Both the position numbers and the translations under genes were made by a program. This document shows positions 16,808-25,636 of a DNA stretch of 64,000 nucleotides, piece by piece. This stretch comes from JBGSOV01 sp964558715 (GTDB lineage Bacteria > Patescibacteriota > Gracilibacteria > CAIRYL01 > GCA-016699755), in assembly GCA_964558715.1 (NCBI GenBank), contig CAZLFD010000004.1:1-64000 (forward strand), read 5' to 3'. Below the pieces are notes generated by a model. The model searched no databases. It saw only the letters and a program-made list of their open reading frames with translations, and had not been told where the DNA came from. How positions within the stretch are numbered: position 1 is the stretch's first letter; each line of letters begins with the position of its first letter.

Positions 16808-18622
16808 TTAGGATTCGATCAGAATACCTGCTTCAAAGCCATCTGCGGCAGTATTGGTGGCATCAATGTCACCAAAATAGGTACCGGCACAAGCATTTTG
16901 CTCTACGGCGAAGAAAAGTTGGAAGATGTCGAGTGCGGCATCTCCATCCTTCCATGCAAAGCGAGTGGCAATGTCATCAGGATCGGCGACTTGCACTGCA
17001 TAGTAACCATCTTCAGAAGTGATACCACTGTGCAATTCAGCAACCAAAGCCTGCTTTTCTTGGGCGTTCAATCTAAGGCTGTCAGCAATAGTGCTCGCGT
17101 ACCTTTCTACATCAGACTTTGCAACACAAGCCTCACCGACATATCCGCCGCCGTAATCTTTGAGGAACGCATAGCGATAGTAGAAGGTATCCTTGTTGCC
17201 AGAAGCTAATGTCCACTGCTGCTCACCCGTATCAAACATCTTACTGGCATAGGTAACCAGTACGTCGTCAAAGCTGGGCTTCAGTTTCACTTCTTCTGAT
17301 GAAGAAAGCACAAGGCGAGGGGAGACACCTTGAACATATTCAAAGGTAACAACTGGTCCACCATTTGCCCCATCACACTTAATTCTATCCCTAATCTTAC
17401 CACTTATGTTTTTCCTCTGCGAACCGTCACAGAGTACCAAACAGGTATTTGGTTCGAGGCTTCCAGTCCAGAAAGCCATCGAATCGACAAAGTATTGCGC
17501 CCAGTTAGCCTCTGTTCCGTTATCTGGTAGGGCATCGAGAACACCTTTGGCAACACGTTCAGATCGGTAAGTGATATCAAGGACAAAATCAGCGATTTCT
17601 TTTGCTGCTCCAGCACGGTTGTTATTGGTGATAACATCTTTTACAAGATTCGTTAGTTTGCTCGCATTGGCATTGCCACTACCACTACCGGTCGAGGCAT
17701 TGATCAACTCAGTGGCACTAATTGAGTTGATGCCGGTTACTTCTCCTCCCTTGTTATCCAGGATAATTCCCAATAAAGCCTGTTTGAGCATCTCCATACC
17801 TACAGCGCTGTCTGTAAAACGCTGCAATGTTATTTGGTCGATGCCCGCGGCGTTTGCATAGTGCGTATGCCCGCCTTCATTACGAGCAAGTTGTAGCGCT
17901 TGCGAACCAACAGCATCAAAAGCATTCACGATAGCAGGAAAAGGCGCGTTGGCCGGATCGAGGAAGACACTCTCGATTATATTTCGTCCGCTATCGCAGA
18001 GAGTAGTACAGGTACCCGATGTACCAGCTGCTTGACGAGAGGCTCTTTCAATCTCAGCCACATCAGATACATCTGCCACGATATCTACAATAGTCGGTAA
18101 GCTGTGGGTTCCGATAAAATAGTTTTGGTTTGTCTTTGCTCCTTGTAGCTGATCCCAACTGTCTTCTAGGCGAGAGAAGGCATCGAGCACGATTTTCTTT
18201 CCGATCATCGGCCAGATGATACTCGCATGGACATCAAGCGAAAAGTAGCCACTGCTCGGGTCGGTTTCATTAATCTGAAAACAGACGCCGTTACTTGGCC
18301 TATCTGTGGCTGCTGGGTTGGAACTTCGAGTGTAGATGAACACTTGTACTGGTGCACCAGGCTGAGCGTTTCCTTCGATTTTAAAAGTTTCACCTTCGCG
18401 TACGGTAATGATCTCGGTACGTTGGTTGAAAATCGAGCGCTGCCATGCTGTGTCGTTATCGCCACGGATAATATAGGCATCATCCCAGTCGATGTTGGCT
18501 GGCACTTGTGCGACCAGATCTGGGTCGCAGTTCTGCACACTCTGTTGTTGTGCCATGGCAGGTGAAGTCCACAGGCTTGCGACAAGTAAAATGCTCGAGA
18601 GGAGGTAATTTTGTGTTTTCAT
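16808..18622 (-). CDS. Large exported protein, module copy A, first gene
   Basis: This 604-aa secreted protein has a signal peptide (cleavage probably after SPAMA, residue 24). An Ig-like beta domain follows (GETFKIEGNAQPGAPVQVFI, about 78-97). The C-terminal half includes DPANAPFPAI, FWTGSLEPNTC and AFLKDYGGGYVGEAC, and it ends GFEAGILIES. It is paralogous, end to end, to the 625-aa protein at 54814-56691. Six or more cysteines are conserved, some as C-x3-C pairs, suggesting disulfides. I recognise no characterised family; a cell-surface or appendage role is inference from export and the Ig-like domain. Confidence 0.75.
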   Translation of the reverse strand: MKTQNYLLSSILLVASLWTSPAMAQQQSVQNCDPDLVAQVPANIDWDDAYIIRGDNDTAWQRSIFNQRTEIITVREGETFKIEGNAQPGAPVQVFIYTRSSNPAATDRPSNGVCFQINETDPSSGYFSLDVHASIIWPMIGKKIVLDAFSRLEDSWDQLQGAKTNQNYFIGTHSLPTIVDIVADVSDVAEIERASRQAAGTSGTCTTLCDSGRNIIESVFLDPANAPFPAIVNAFDAVGSQALQLARNEGGHTHYANAAGIDQITLQRFTDSAVGMEMLKQALLGIILDNKGGEVTGINSISATELINASTGSGSGNANASKLTNLVKDVITNNNRAGAAKEIADFVLDITYRSERVAKGVLDALPDNGTEANWAQYFVDSMAFWTGSLEPNTCLVLCDGSQRKNISGKIRDRIKCDGANGGPVVTFEYVQGVSPRLVLSSSEEVKLKPSFDDVLVTYASKMFDTGEQQWTLASGNKDTFYYRYAFLKDYGGGYVGEACVAKSDVERYASTIADSLRLNAQEKQALVAELHSGITSEDGYYAVQVADPDDIATRFAWKDGDAALDIFQLFFAVEQNACAGTYFGDIDATNTAADGFEAGILIES

Positions 18623-18849
18623 GAAATTTGAAAAAAGATTTCACTGTATACGATACATCATAATTACTGTTCTTTGCAAGTTCTTAGCGCATGATACCGC
18701 TCTATTAACAGCAATGATCGCATATGATGAAAGCGTCCTGTAATACATCTGACTCCTGTACTGTAGAGTGCGCGAAAACAATTCACTATTTTCGCTTTGC
18801 TTTTTGTGAATATTTGTCGAAAATAAAATTCGTATGTTTTTTTTGAATC

Positions 18850-19218
18850 ATGACAAAGTATTCCTTCCTGATGATCTGCACTCTTGTTGTTCTGACTGGG
18901 TGTGCGCCAAGTAGTGGCTCAGCTGATCGTGAGCCTGTTTCCGAGCTTGAAAAATTTGCCGCTTGCATTACCGAGAAAGATGCGGTGTTTTACGGAACCG
19001 AGTGGTGCCCGCACTGTAAAACGCAGAAAGCAATGTTTAAAAGCGGTGCGATGGATTTTATAAATTATGTCGATTGTGATGAAAAGCCCGGTACATGCCA
19101 GGTAGCCAAGATCACCGGATACCCGACTTGGATCATCGGCGGTGAGCAGCGCTTGTCTGGCACCCAGCCACTCGAAAAATTGGCTGAGGCAACGGCTTGC
19201 CCTGCACCTGCGGCATAA
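18850..19218 (+). CDS. Thioredoxin-like lipoprotein
   Basis: This 122-aa protein has a lipoprotein signal ending LTGC (Cys17) and a small thioredoxin fold. Its redox centre is WCPHC (about 50-54), with cis-proline in GYPTW. The sequence is closest to the C-terminal thioredoxin domains of bacterial VKOR proteins (WCPHC...DCDEKP...GTQPLEKL), which exchange disulfides outside the membrane. It is transcribed divergently from the exported module A, whose products carry conserved cysteines, so it may help them fold. That link is inference. The next gene starts 12 nt downstream. Confidence 0.82.
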   Translation: MTKYSFLMICTLVVLTGCAPSSGSADREPVSELEKFAACITEKDAVFYGTEWCPHCKTQKAMFKSGAMDFINYVDCDEKPGTCQVAKITGYPTWIIGGEQRLSGTQPLEKLAEATACPAPAA

Positions 19219-19230
19219 TACTCTGATAGT

Positions 19231-20508
19231 ATGAAGCATATTTCCACGACACTCGCGAGCGGATTACGCCTCGTCACTGTTCCTGTAATCGGCACAAAAG
19301 CCGTTACTGTTTTGGTTTTGGTCGGTGCCGGTAGTCGGTATGAGGTTGATCGTGAGCGCGGAATTGCCCATTTTTTAGAGCACATGTTTTTTAAGGGCGG
19401 TATCAAATTTGACACGCCACATAAGGTCGCTGAGACAATCGATAGTATCGGCGGTGATTTTAATGCCTTTACTGGCAAAGAATACGCCGGCTACTACGTG
19501 AAGTGTGCCGGTGAGAAAAAATCAGTTGCCTTTGATGTGCTAAGCGACATGCTCCTGAATACCAAGTTATCACCCGAAGACATCGAGCGCGAAAAAGGTG
19601 TTATTCTTGAAGAGCTGAATATGTATCAAGACACCCCCATGTACCAGATCGGTTGGGATTATGAACACCTGATGTATGGCGATACTGCTATGGGGCGCGA
19701 TCAAATCGGAATTCCCGAAACAATCCGCTCGTTTACTCAGCAAGATTTCACCCAGTACAAGCACGATCTCTACACTGCTGATAATACTGTAATCATCGTC
19801 GCAGGAGATATTACTTCGGTAGAAGCCGAAGATTTAACAAAGCATTATTTTCGATTCCCAGATGGCAAGAAAAAGCGATCTTTTGAGCAGCACCAGTCAT
19901 TTTCACTTGATCAGCAAGTGCAGATCCGCACGAAAAAAACCGAGCAAGCCCATCTTGTCATCGGTTTTCCTGGCTACGCATTTGGCCATCCTGACGAGAT
20001 TACCAGTCGTTTGCTCGCGATTATACTGGGCGGCGGTATGAGCTCGCGCATGTTTACCGAAATCCGGGAACAACGCGGCCTCTGTTATTCGATCTCGACC
20101 AGTACCGATAACTATAGTGATAGCGGAATCATCTCAACTCATGCTGGTGTCGACTTTTCTCGTTCCAAAGAAGCGGTGCGAGCGATAGCGGAAGAATATA
20201 TCACGATGGCCAAAAACGGACCGACTAGTGAAGAAGTGACTAAAGCGAAAAATTATTTGAAGGGGAAACTGACCCTGCGCTTAGAAGACAGCGAAGAGCT
20301 CGCGAGTTATTTTGGAGTACAGGCGATCCTGGTAAGTGAAACTCGCACGGTCGAACAATTGTTCCAGAAAATCGATAATATCAGCCTGCAAGATATTGCT
20401 CGAGTAGCTGCAGAAAGCTTTCAAGAGCAATATTGCTACTTGGCTGCAATTGGAAATTTTACAGAAAATGCTGACGCAGACTTCAAAGACCTCCTGAAAA
20501 TATCATGA
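19231..20508 (+). CDS. M16-family zinc peptidase
   Basis: This is a 425-aa inverzincin peptidase, related to mitochondrial processing peptidase and to B. subtilis YmxG. The zinc site HFLEH (about 50-54; pattern HxxEH) and the downstream glutamate in EELNMYQD are present. The second M16 domain carries GGGMSSRMFTEIREQRGLCY. The length is that of the single-chain prokaryotic form. There is no signal peptide, so it is probably cytoplasmic. It follows the thioredoxin-like lipoprotein gene by 12 nt. Confidence 0.9.
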   Translation: MKHISTTLASGLRLVTVPVIGTKAVTVLVLVGAGSRYEVDRERGIAHFLEHMFFKGGIKFDTPHKVAETIDSIGGDFNAFTGKEYAGYYVKCAGEKKSVAFDVLSDMLLNTKLSPEDIEREKGVILEELNMYQDTPMYQIGWDYEHLMYGDTAMGRDQIGIPETIRSFTQQDFTQYKHDLYTADNTVIIVAGDITSVEAEDLTKHYFRFPDGKKKRSFEQHQSFSLDQQVQIRTKKTEQAHLVIGFPGYAFGHPDEITSRLLAIILGGGMSSRMFTEIREQRGLCYSISTSTDNYSDSGIISTHAGVDFSRSKEAVRAIAEEYITMAKNGPTSEEVTKAKNYLKGKLTLRLEDSEELASYFGVQAILVSETRTVEQLFQKIDNISLQDIARVAAESFQEQYCYLAAIGNFTENADADFKDLLKIS

Positions 20509-20632
20509 TTATGAAATGTATTACTTTAAATGCAACAAAAAAGTGTTTGCCATTCTAATAATTTTTTCTGATAATTGCCTTTAGATTTGAAAGAAAGCAC
20601 TGCGGAGCTCTTTTTCCATTTTTTTGTTTCTC

Positions 20633-20941
20633 ATGATATCCACTTCGCGCGTTCAAGAACTTATCGAAGAAAACGATGTCGTCATCTTTGGAAAAGGAGA
20701 GAGAGACCATTCGAACTGTGAAATGACCAGTCGCTTGCAAGAGCTCTTTGAAGAGATCTTTCCGGACTATGAAATGATAGATGTAGAAGACGACCCAGAA
20801 ATGTCGAGCGAAATCCGCGCTCTCTCTGGCTGTTCAGTGTTTCCGCAGGTGTTTATTTTTGGAGAATTCGCCGGTGATTACGATACTGTTTGCGAACTCG
20901 AGGAAGACGGCGAATTATATGATATGATCGGGCAAGACTAA
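20633..20941 (+). CDS. Glutaredoxin-like protein with atypical active site
   Basis: This 103-aa protein aligns with monothiol glutaredoxins (GrxD/Grx4): [20 protein letters not shown] where the family has VVLFMKGxPxxPxCGFS, and [15 protein letters not shown] where the family has YPQxxxxGExxGGxD. The conserved CGFS is CEMT, keeping only the first cysteine, and the GG of the glutathione-binding loop is changed. It may have lost iron-sulfur or glutathione chemistry. It ends 10 nt before thyA. Confidence 0.72.
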   Translation: MISTSRVQELIEENDVVIFGKGERDHSNCEMTSRLQELFEEIFPDYEMIDVEDDPEMSSEIRALSGCSVFPQVFIFGEFAGDYDTVCELEEDGELYDMIGQD

Positions 20942-20951
20942 TCCCCATTTC

Positions 20952-21851
20952 ATGCAGACATATCTCGACCTGGCGCGTACTATCCTTAAAACTGGAGTCG
21001 ATAAACAAGACCGTACCGGAACAGGGACACGCTCGCTTTTTGGTGCGCAGATGCGTTTCAATCTGCAAAAAGGTTTTCCCCTGCTTACGACCAAAAAGGT
21101 TTTTTTGCGCGGTATCATCCACGAGCTTCTATGGTTTTTGACCGGCAATACAAATATCCGCCCGTTGGTACTTGAAAACGTGAAGATATGGAACGAATGG
21201 CCGTACGAGAATTATAAGGCGAGTGATTCATTTGCCGGCGAATCGCTGAATGAGTTCATCGAGAAAATCCGAGGTGATGAAGAATTTGCCGAAAAATGGG
21301 GTGACCTTGGCCCGGTCTACGGCAAACAGTGGATTCGCTGGGAGAGCAAGAATGGCGAACAAATTAATCAGATCGCCAGTGTGATCGAAGAGATCAAAGC
21401 GAATCCCGATTCTCGCCGCATGATCGTGAGTGGATGGAATGTAGCGGATATCCAAGAACTCGTTAAAGGAACGCGTTCTGCACCGCCGCTCTGCCACACG
21501 ATGTTTCAATTCAACGTGGTCAATGGCAAGCTTCATTGCCAACTCTATCAGCGCAGCGCAGACTTTTTTCTCGGTGTTCCATTTAACATCGCCTCGTACT
21601 CACTCCTTACTATGATGATCGCGCAGGTGACCGATTTGGAGCCGGGTGATTTTGTGCACACCTTTGGTGATGTGCATATCTATAATACCCATTTCGATCA
21701 GATGCACGAGCAGCTCTCACGCGAACCACGACCGTTACCGCAGATGAAACTCAATCCTGCGCGAAAGTCAGTATTCGATTTTGTTTATGAAGATTTTGAA
21801 CTTATCGGTTACGAGCCGCATCCCCCGATTGTAGCACCGATTGCCGTGTAA
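20952..21851 (+). CDS. thyA: Thymidylate synthase
   Basis: ThyA makes dTMP from dUMP using 5,10-methylenetetrahydrofolate, giving dihydrofolate. The 299-aa sequence has the N-terminal [12 protein letters not shown], the loop [20 protein letters not shown], and the nucleophile region [11 protein letters not shown] (usually LPPCH). The substrate motif [19 protein letters not shown] is also present. The length is normal. folA follows 60 nt downstream, so the two complete a dTMP/folate cycle. Confidence 0.95.
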   Translation: MQTYLDLARTILKTGVDKQDRTGTGTRSLFGAQMRFNLQKGFPLLTTKKVFLRGIIHELLWFLTGNTNIRPLVLENVKIWNEWPYENYKASDSFAGESLNEFIEKIRGDEEFAEKWGDLGPVYGKQWIRWESKNGEQINQIASVIEEIKANPDSRRMIVSGWNVADIQELVKGTRSAPPLCHTMFQFNVVNGKLHCQLYQRSADFFLGVPFNIASYSLLTMMIAQVTDLEPGDFVHTFGDVHIYNTHFDQMHEQLSREPRPLPQMKLNPARKSVFDFVYEDFELIGYEPHPPIVAPIAV

Positions 21852-21869
21852 TCTTTGGTACACCAAAGA
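21852..21869. terminator. Short hairpin after thyA
   Basis: TCTTTGG (21852-21858) and CCAAAGA (21863-21869) form a perfect 7-bp stem with a TACA loop directly after the thyA stop, followed by an AT-rich stretch. It is a weak terminator or attenuator candidate before folA. Confidence 0.4.
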
Positions 21870-21911
21870 ATTGTATTTGTTGCGTAATTTTTGTAAATAA
21901 TAGGTGCTATT

Positions 21912-22409
21912 TTGAAAACCGACCTGATTTTAATGGCCGCTATCGGCGCAAACCGAGAAATCGGCAAAGAAAATCAGCTCATCTGGTCATTGCCTGCTGA
22001 TCTACAGCACTTCCGTAAAACAACCGAGGGGAAGCCAGTGATCATGGGGCGCAAGACATTTGAATCGATCGGACGACTTCTGCCCAACCGCAAAAACATC
22101 ATCCTCAGTAAAAACCCAGACTATCGGATTTTGGGTGCCGAAGTCGTCAATTCATTTGAAACAGCGGTGCATTTGGCACGCAATTTTAGCCGCGAAGTGT
22201 TTGTGATCGGTGGTGCTAAGATTTATGAATTGGCGCTTCCCTTTGCTTCACAGATGATCCTTACTCATGTTAAGGGTGTATTTCCGGGGGCTGATGCGTA
22301 TTTTCCGGAAATCGATGAGGAGAAATGGAACATCATCGAGAGAGAGCATTATCCATCTGACTCAGAGAATAGCTACGCGTTTGATATCGTCAAATACGAA
22401 CGAGCGTAA
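21912..22409 (+). CDS. folA: Dihydrofolate reductase
   Basis: DHFR reduces dihydrofolate to tetrahydrofolate with NADPH. The 165-aa sequence has the expected LPADLQHFRKTTEGKPVIMG, GRKTFESIG, FVIGGAKIYELALPFAS and a closing YAFDIVKYER. The TTG start at 21912 is favoured by AGGTG 8 nt upstream; an ATG lies 21 nt further in. It is partnered with thyA upstream. Confidence 0.93.
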   Translation: MKTDLILMAAIGANREIGKENQLIWSLPADLQHFRKTTEGKPVIMGRKTFESIGRLLPNRKNIILSKNPDYRILGAEVVNSFETAVHLARNFSREVFVIGGAKIYELALPFASQMILTHVKGVFPGADAYFPEIDEEKWNIIEREHYPSDSENSYAFDIVKYERA

Positions 22410-22411
22410 TT

Positions 22412-24244
22412 CTACTTTTTCGGGTACAAGAGGTTAAAGCCTTTCGCAAAAGCATGCAGCGAAGCCACAATAATGTCGGGGCTACTGGCTTTGGCGCTCA
22501 CCTTATTGCCGTCTGCATCACTCATTTCCATCTTTACTTTTACCAAAGCGTTTTCGCGACTGCTGGAAACATCTACGCTAAAGTCTTCTAGCATGGGCCA
22601 GAAGGCCGTCTGTTGGCTTACGGCAATCTGTAGTGCTTTAATAAGGGCATCTACTGGCCCCACACCATCGGCTTCAGCGGTCAATGGTGTACCGGCGAAC
22701 TCGATGCTGATGCTGCCGTGTGGAGTACGACTGATGCCCCCGACGGACTCAAAATCCACAATCTGCATCGGATCATGAGGGATGGTGGTGTCTTCGATTG
22801 CTTCTTGCAAAATACTGAAGAGATCTCCGGTGCGAATCTCTTTGCCGCGCTTGATAAAGTTCTCCACTTCTAACGCGACGCCTTTCACAATCAGTTCTGC
22901 AGCATCGTACTTAAACTCATCTTTGAGTACAGTATGTAATTGCTGCTCTGTCGGCATCGTTTCAAAAACAACCGTTTCTTTGCTGCTATCACTCGCTTCG
23001 ATACTGATCGATCCTGATGTGAGTAGTCGTTCGATTTCTTCGATATTCGGGTCAACCGAAGGCGGATCAGAGAAGCTGGCAATCGCGGCTTTGGGGTCTT
23101 TGAGTCCTGTTCCGGTCGCGACACAGACGATGGTGTCATCTGACGAAATCACCTGGCGCTCCAATAATCCCTCGAGCACAGCAATAGGAATCGCCCCTGA
23201 TGGTTCGGTAAAGATCGATTCTTCTTTTGAAAGCAGTTTTTGCGCCGCCAGTATCTGTGTGTCATTCACTATGGCAGTATCACCTTTCGAATCGCGCAAG
23301 GCTCTAAGGGCCTTGATGTCGTCTTGTGGAACACCGATACCCACGGCGCTGGCGATGGTCTGCGGCTTTTCTACTTTCGTAAAGCGTTTTGCTCCTGTCT
23401 TAAACGCAGTACATACTGTATCAGAACCGGTCGGCTGCACGCCGATCATACTTGGCAGGCGATCGATGAGTCCTAGTTCGTGAAATTCCACAAAACCTTT
23501 CCAGACTCCAGAGATATTGGTGCCGCACCCGATCGGCACAATCACGACATCTGGCACCTTCCAGTGCAACTGTTCGATGATCTCATACGCGGTGGATTTA
23601 GCTCCTTCCGCTCGGAACGCGTAGTCCCCACCAAGATAATAGTTATTCCGTTTTGCCATTTCTTCGGCGAGCACAACACAATCGGCATATGTGCCACGCA
23701 CCTGAATCAGCTGCCCGCCATAGCTGAGCGTCTGCGAGAGTTTTCCAATAGGCGTACCCTCGGGCACAAGAATATAGCAGGGGAGACCGGCTTGGCTCGA
23801 ATAGGCCGCAACCGAGGCGGCCATGTTCCCGGTGCTTGCTACACAAACCCCGTTGGCCCCCATTTCAAGTGCTTTCGTGATTTCGACTAAACTACCGCGG
23901 TCTTTAAACACTCCGGTCGGATTCGCCCCTTCGTTTTTCACATACAAATGCTTGAGCCCCAGTTTGGCGCCAATCTTTTTCACGGCATATAGTGGTGTAT
24001 CGCCTTCACGCAGACTGATGACTTTTGAACGGTCGGCGATCGGGTAAAAATCCAAATACTTTGCGGTCGAAAGAGGAGCATGCTCTAACAAAAACCGATT
24101 TAGGCGTGTGCCGATAAGCTCTAAATCCATTCCTACTTCCAGGGCATTATTACAGTCCAAGCAGGTGGTGCAGGTTTCTTGCTCATCCCATTCTTTGCCG
24201 CAGGCAACACATGTAATCGTGTAATATCGATCGTTCGTGCTCAT
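22412..24244 (-). CDS. thrC: Threonine synthase fused to a LeuA-type regulatory domain
   Basis: The first 400 or so residues are a PLP-dependent threonine synthase that converts O-phosphohomoserine to threonine. An N-terminal zinc-ribbon-like CVAC...CLDC precedes the PLP lysine in GVFKDRGS, then ASTGNMAAS and the phosphate loop GCGTN. Ordinary threonine synthases end near residue 420. Here about 190 more residues follow, and the last 110 match the LeuA dimerisation/allosteric domain: GVGPVDALIKAL, then VKVKMEMSDADG and SPDIIVASLHAFAKGFN. In isopropylmalate and citramalate synthases that domain senses the end-product amino acid. Feedback control of threonine synthesis is a reasonable inference. 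The start is placed at ATG 24244; the frame extends 8 codons further. Confidence 0.88.
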   Translation of the reverse strand: MSTNDRYYTITCVACGKEWDEQETCTTCLDCNNALEVGMDLELIGTRLNRFLLEHAPLSTAKYLDFYPIADRSKVISLREGDTPLYAVKKIGAKLGLKHLYVKNEGANPTGVFKDRGSLVEITKALEMGANGVCVASTGNMAASVAAYSSQAGLPCYILVPEGTPIGKLSQTLSYGGQLIQVRGTYADCVVLAEEMAKRNNYYLGGDYAFRAEGAKSTAYEIIEQLHWKVPDVVIVPIGCGTNISGVWKGFVEFHELGLIDRLPSMIGVQPTGSDTVCTAFKTGAKRFTKVEKPQTIASAVGIGVPQDDIKALRALRDSKGDTAIVNDTQILAAQKLLSKEESIFTEPSGAIPIAVLEGLLERQVISSDDTIVCVATGTGLKDPKAAIASFSDPPSVDPNIEEIERLLTSGSISIEASDSSKETVVFETMPTEQQLHTVLKDEFKYDAAELIVKGVALEVENFIKRGKEIRTGDLFSILQEAIEDTTIPHDPMQIVDFESVGGISRTPHGSISIEFAGTPLTAEADGVGPVDALIKALQIAVSQQTAFWPMLEDFSVDVSSSRENALVKVKMEMSDADGNKVSAKASSPDIIVASLHAFAKGFNLLYPKK

Positions 24245-24302
24245 CTCAAAAAAGACAGTACGCCCCATTGTGGCAAAATCGCACAGAAAAGCAAGGGCGA
24301 GG

Positions 24303-24331
24303 TTGCTCTTTTAGCCGAAATACGCGATACT
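24303..24331 (+). promoter_or_regulatory. Candidate promoter of the pyrB-pyrC operon
   Basis: TTGCTC (24303-24308) and GATACT (24326-24331) are 17 bp apart. The first ATG of the operon begins at 24336, so a transcript starting 6-8 nt after the -10 would be essentially leaderless. Confidence 0.45.
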
Positions 24332-24335
24332 GAAT

Positions 24336-24662
24336 ATGATGAGATGCGTTCTGCTTCTGTGGGCACTTTTCGCCGCACTGGTACTGCCTCAGCCATTGGT
24401 TTTGGCACAAGAGTTATCCGATGGTACGATCAGTATCGAAATCGCTGCCGAAGAAGAAAGCGCAGGAGCCTCCGCCAGTGCGACAAACGCAGCTCCGGTA
24501 AGCGTTCCCCAGTCGTGGAATATGGCATTATGGGCATTTGTCGTCGCTGTGTTGATTATATCATTTGCGGCAAGAGGGTCTTCTGAAAAATCACCGTCGA
24601 ATCAAAACAAGCTTTCAGGACATGTTACGATGGATTTGGATAAAACATCAGATCAAAAATGA
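24336..24662 (+). CDS. Small exported membrane protein
   Basis: This 108-aa protein has a signal peptide (cleavage near VLAQ, residue 25), a short Ser/Ala-rich ectodomain, one membrane segment (about 63-80) and a polar tail. No family recognised. Its stop overlaps the pyrB start (ATGA). Confidence 0.6.
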   Translation: MMRCVLLLWALFAALVLPQPLVLAQELSDGTISIEIAAEEESAGASASATNAAPVSVPQSWNMALWAFVVAVLIISFAARGSSEKSPSNQNKLSGHVTMDLDKTSDQK

Positions 24663-25636
24663 ATAAAGCGATAACCGATCGGCTAAAAAAAATACGGGGC
24701 AAGCGGTGTTTGTCCGTTCACGACTTGACATCCGTCGATAATCTCACCGTTGCCGATTGTGAACTTATTTTTGAATTGGCACGTGAGTTTAAGAAATTAG
24801 GAACAGAAAAACTCGATCTACTCAAAGGCAAGTCTATCGCTCTCGCTTTTTTTGAAAGCAGTACCCGCACACAGAGCAGTTTTGATTGGGCGGCCAAGCA
24901 GTTGGGTGCAGATACAGTAGGGGTGGGCAGCGGTACAGCAGAAAAGAAAAAGGAATCCTATATCGATATCGCGCAAGTAATCGACGCTATGAATGCAGCA
25001 GCAGTCGTTATCCGCACAGAGTATTCGGGCCTGCCCGCACAAATCAGTAAATATACTAACGCCGCGATCATCAATGCAGGCGATGGTTGGCACGAACATC
25101 CGACTCAGGGCTTACTTGAGGCCATGACCGCGCTGGATGAATTTGGATCGCTAAAGGGAAAAGTCATCACGTTTGTGGGAGACATTCTCCATTCGCGTGT
25201 GTTCGGTTCTGCAGCCCGGATCTTCAAGAAACTAGGAGCTACGGTGCGCGTGGCAGCGCCACTGACGTTTATTCCGGAGAATGCCGAAAAAGTCTTTGGT
25301 GTAACAATCTATACCGATATTGAAGTGGCACTGAAAGGCGCGGATATTGTCGATGTCATCCGGGTACAAAACGAACGTGGCGCCACTGGCGAAATCTCTA
25401 CCATCCGCGAATATTCCAAGGCCTACGGCATTTCAAAAGACCGTCTTAAGCTGGCGAAGCCGGGCGCCTTACTAATGCATGCTGGTCCTGTACAGCGCGA
25501 TACCGACATCCACCATGCCCTGATGACGATTCCTGGATCTCGTATCCTCGCCATGGTCGAAAACGGCCTCGCTATTCGTAAGGCGCTTTTGTGGCTGCTG
25601 TGCACCGGAGAGCAAAAACCTTTCACACATATCTAA
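24659..25636 (+). CDS. pyrB: Aspartate carbamoyltransferase catalytic subunit
   Basis: PyrB joins carbamoyl phosphate and aspartate in the first committed step of pyrimidine synthesis. The 325-aa sequence has the carbamoyl-phosphate loop SSTRTQSSFDWAAKQLG, HPTQGLLEAMTALDE (usually HPTQALLD), GDILHSRVFGSA and MHAGPVQRDTDI (usually MHPGPxNRGxEI). The carbamoyltransferase fold is complete. The aspartate-loop variants hint at divergence, but the operon with pyrC supports the assignment. No pyrI regulatory subunit lies nearby. Confidence 0.9.
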   Translation: MNKAITDRLKKIRGKRCLSVHDLTSVDNLTVADCELIFELAREFKKLGTEKLDLLKGKSIALAFFESSTRTQSSFDWAAKQLGADTVGVGSGTAEKKKESYIDIAQVIDAMNAAAVVIRTEYSGLPAQISKYTNAAIINAGDGWHEHPTQGLLEAMTALDEFGSLKGKVITFVGDILHSRVFGSAARIFKKLGATVRVAAPLTFIPENAEKVFGVTIYTDIEVALKGADIVDVIRVQNERGATGEISTIREYSKAYGISKDRLKLAKPGALLMHAGPVQRDTDIHHALMTIPGSRILAMVENGLAIRKALLWLLCTGEQKPFTHI

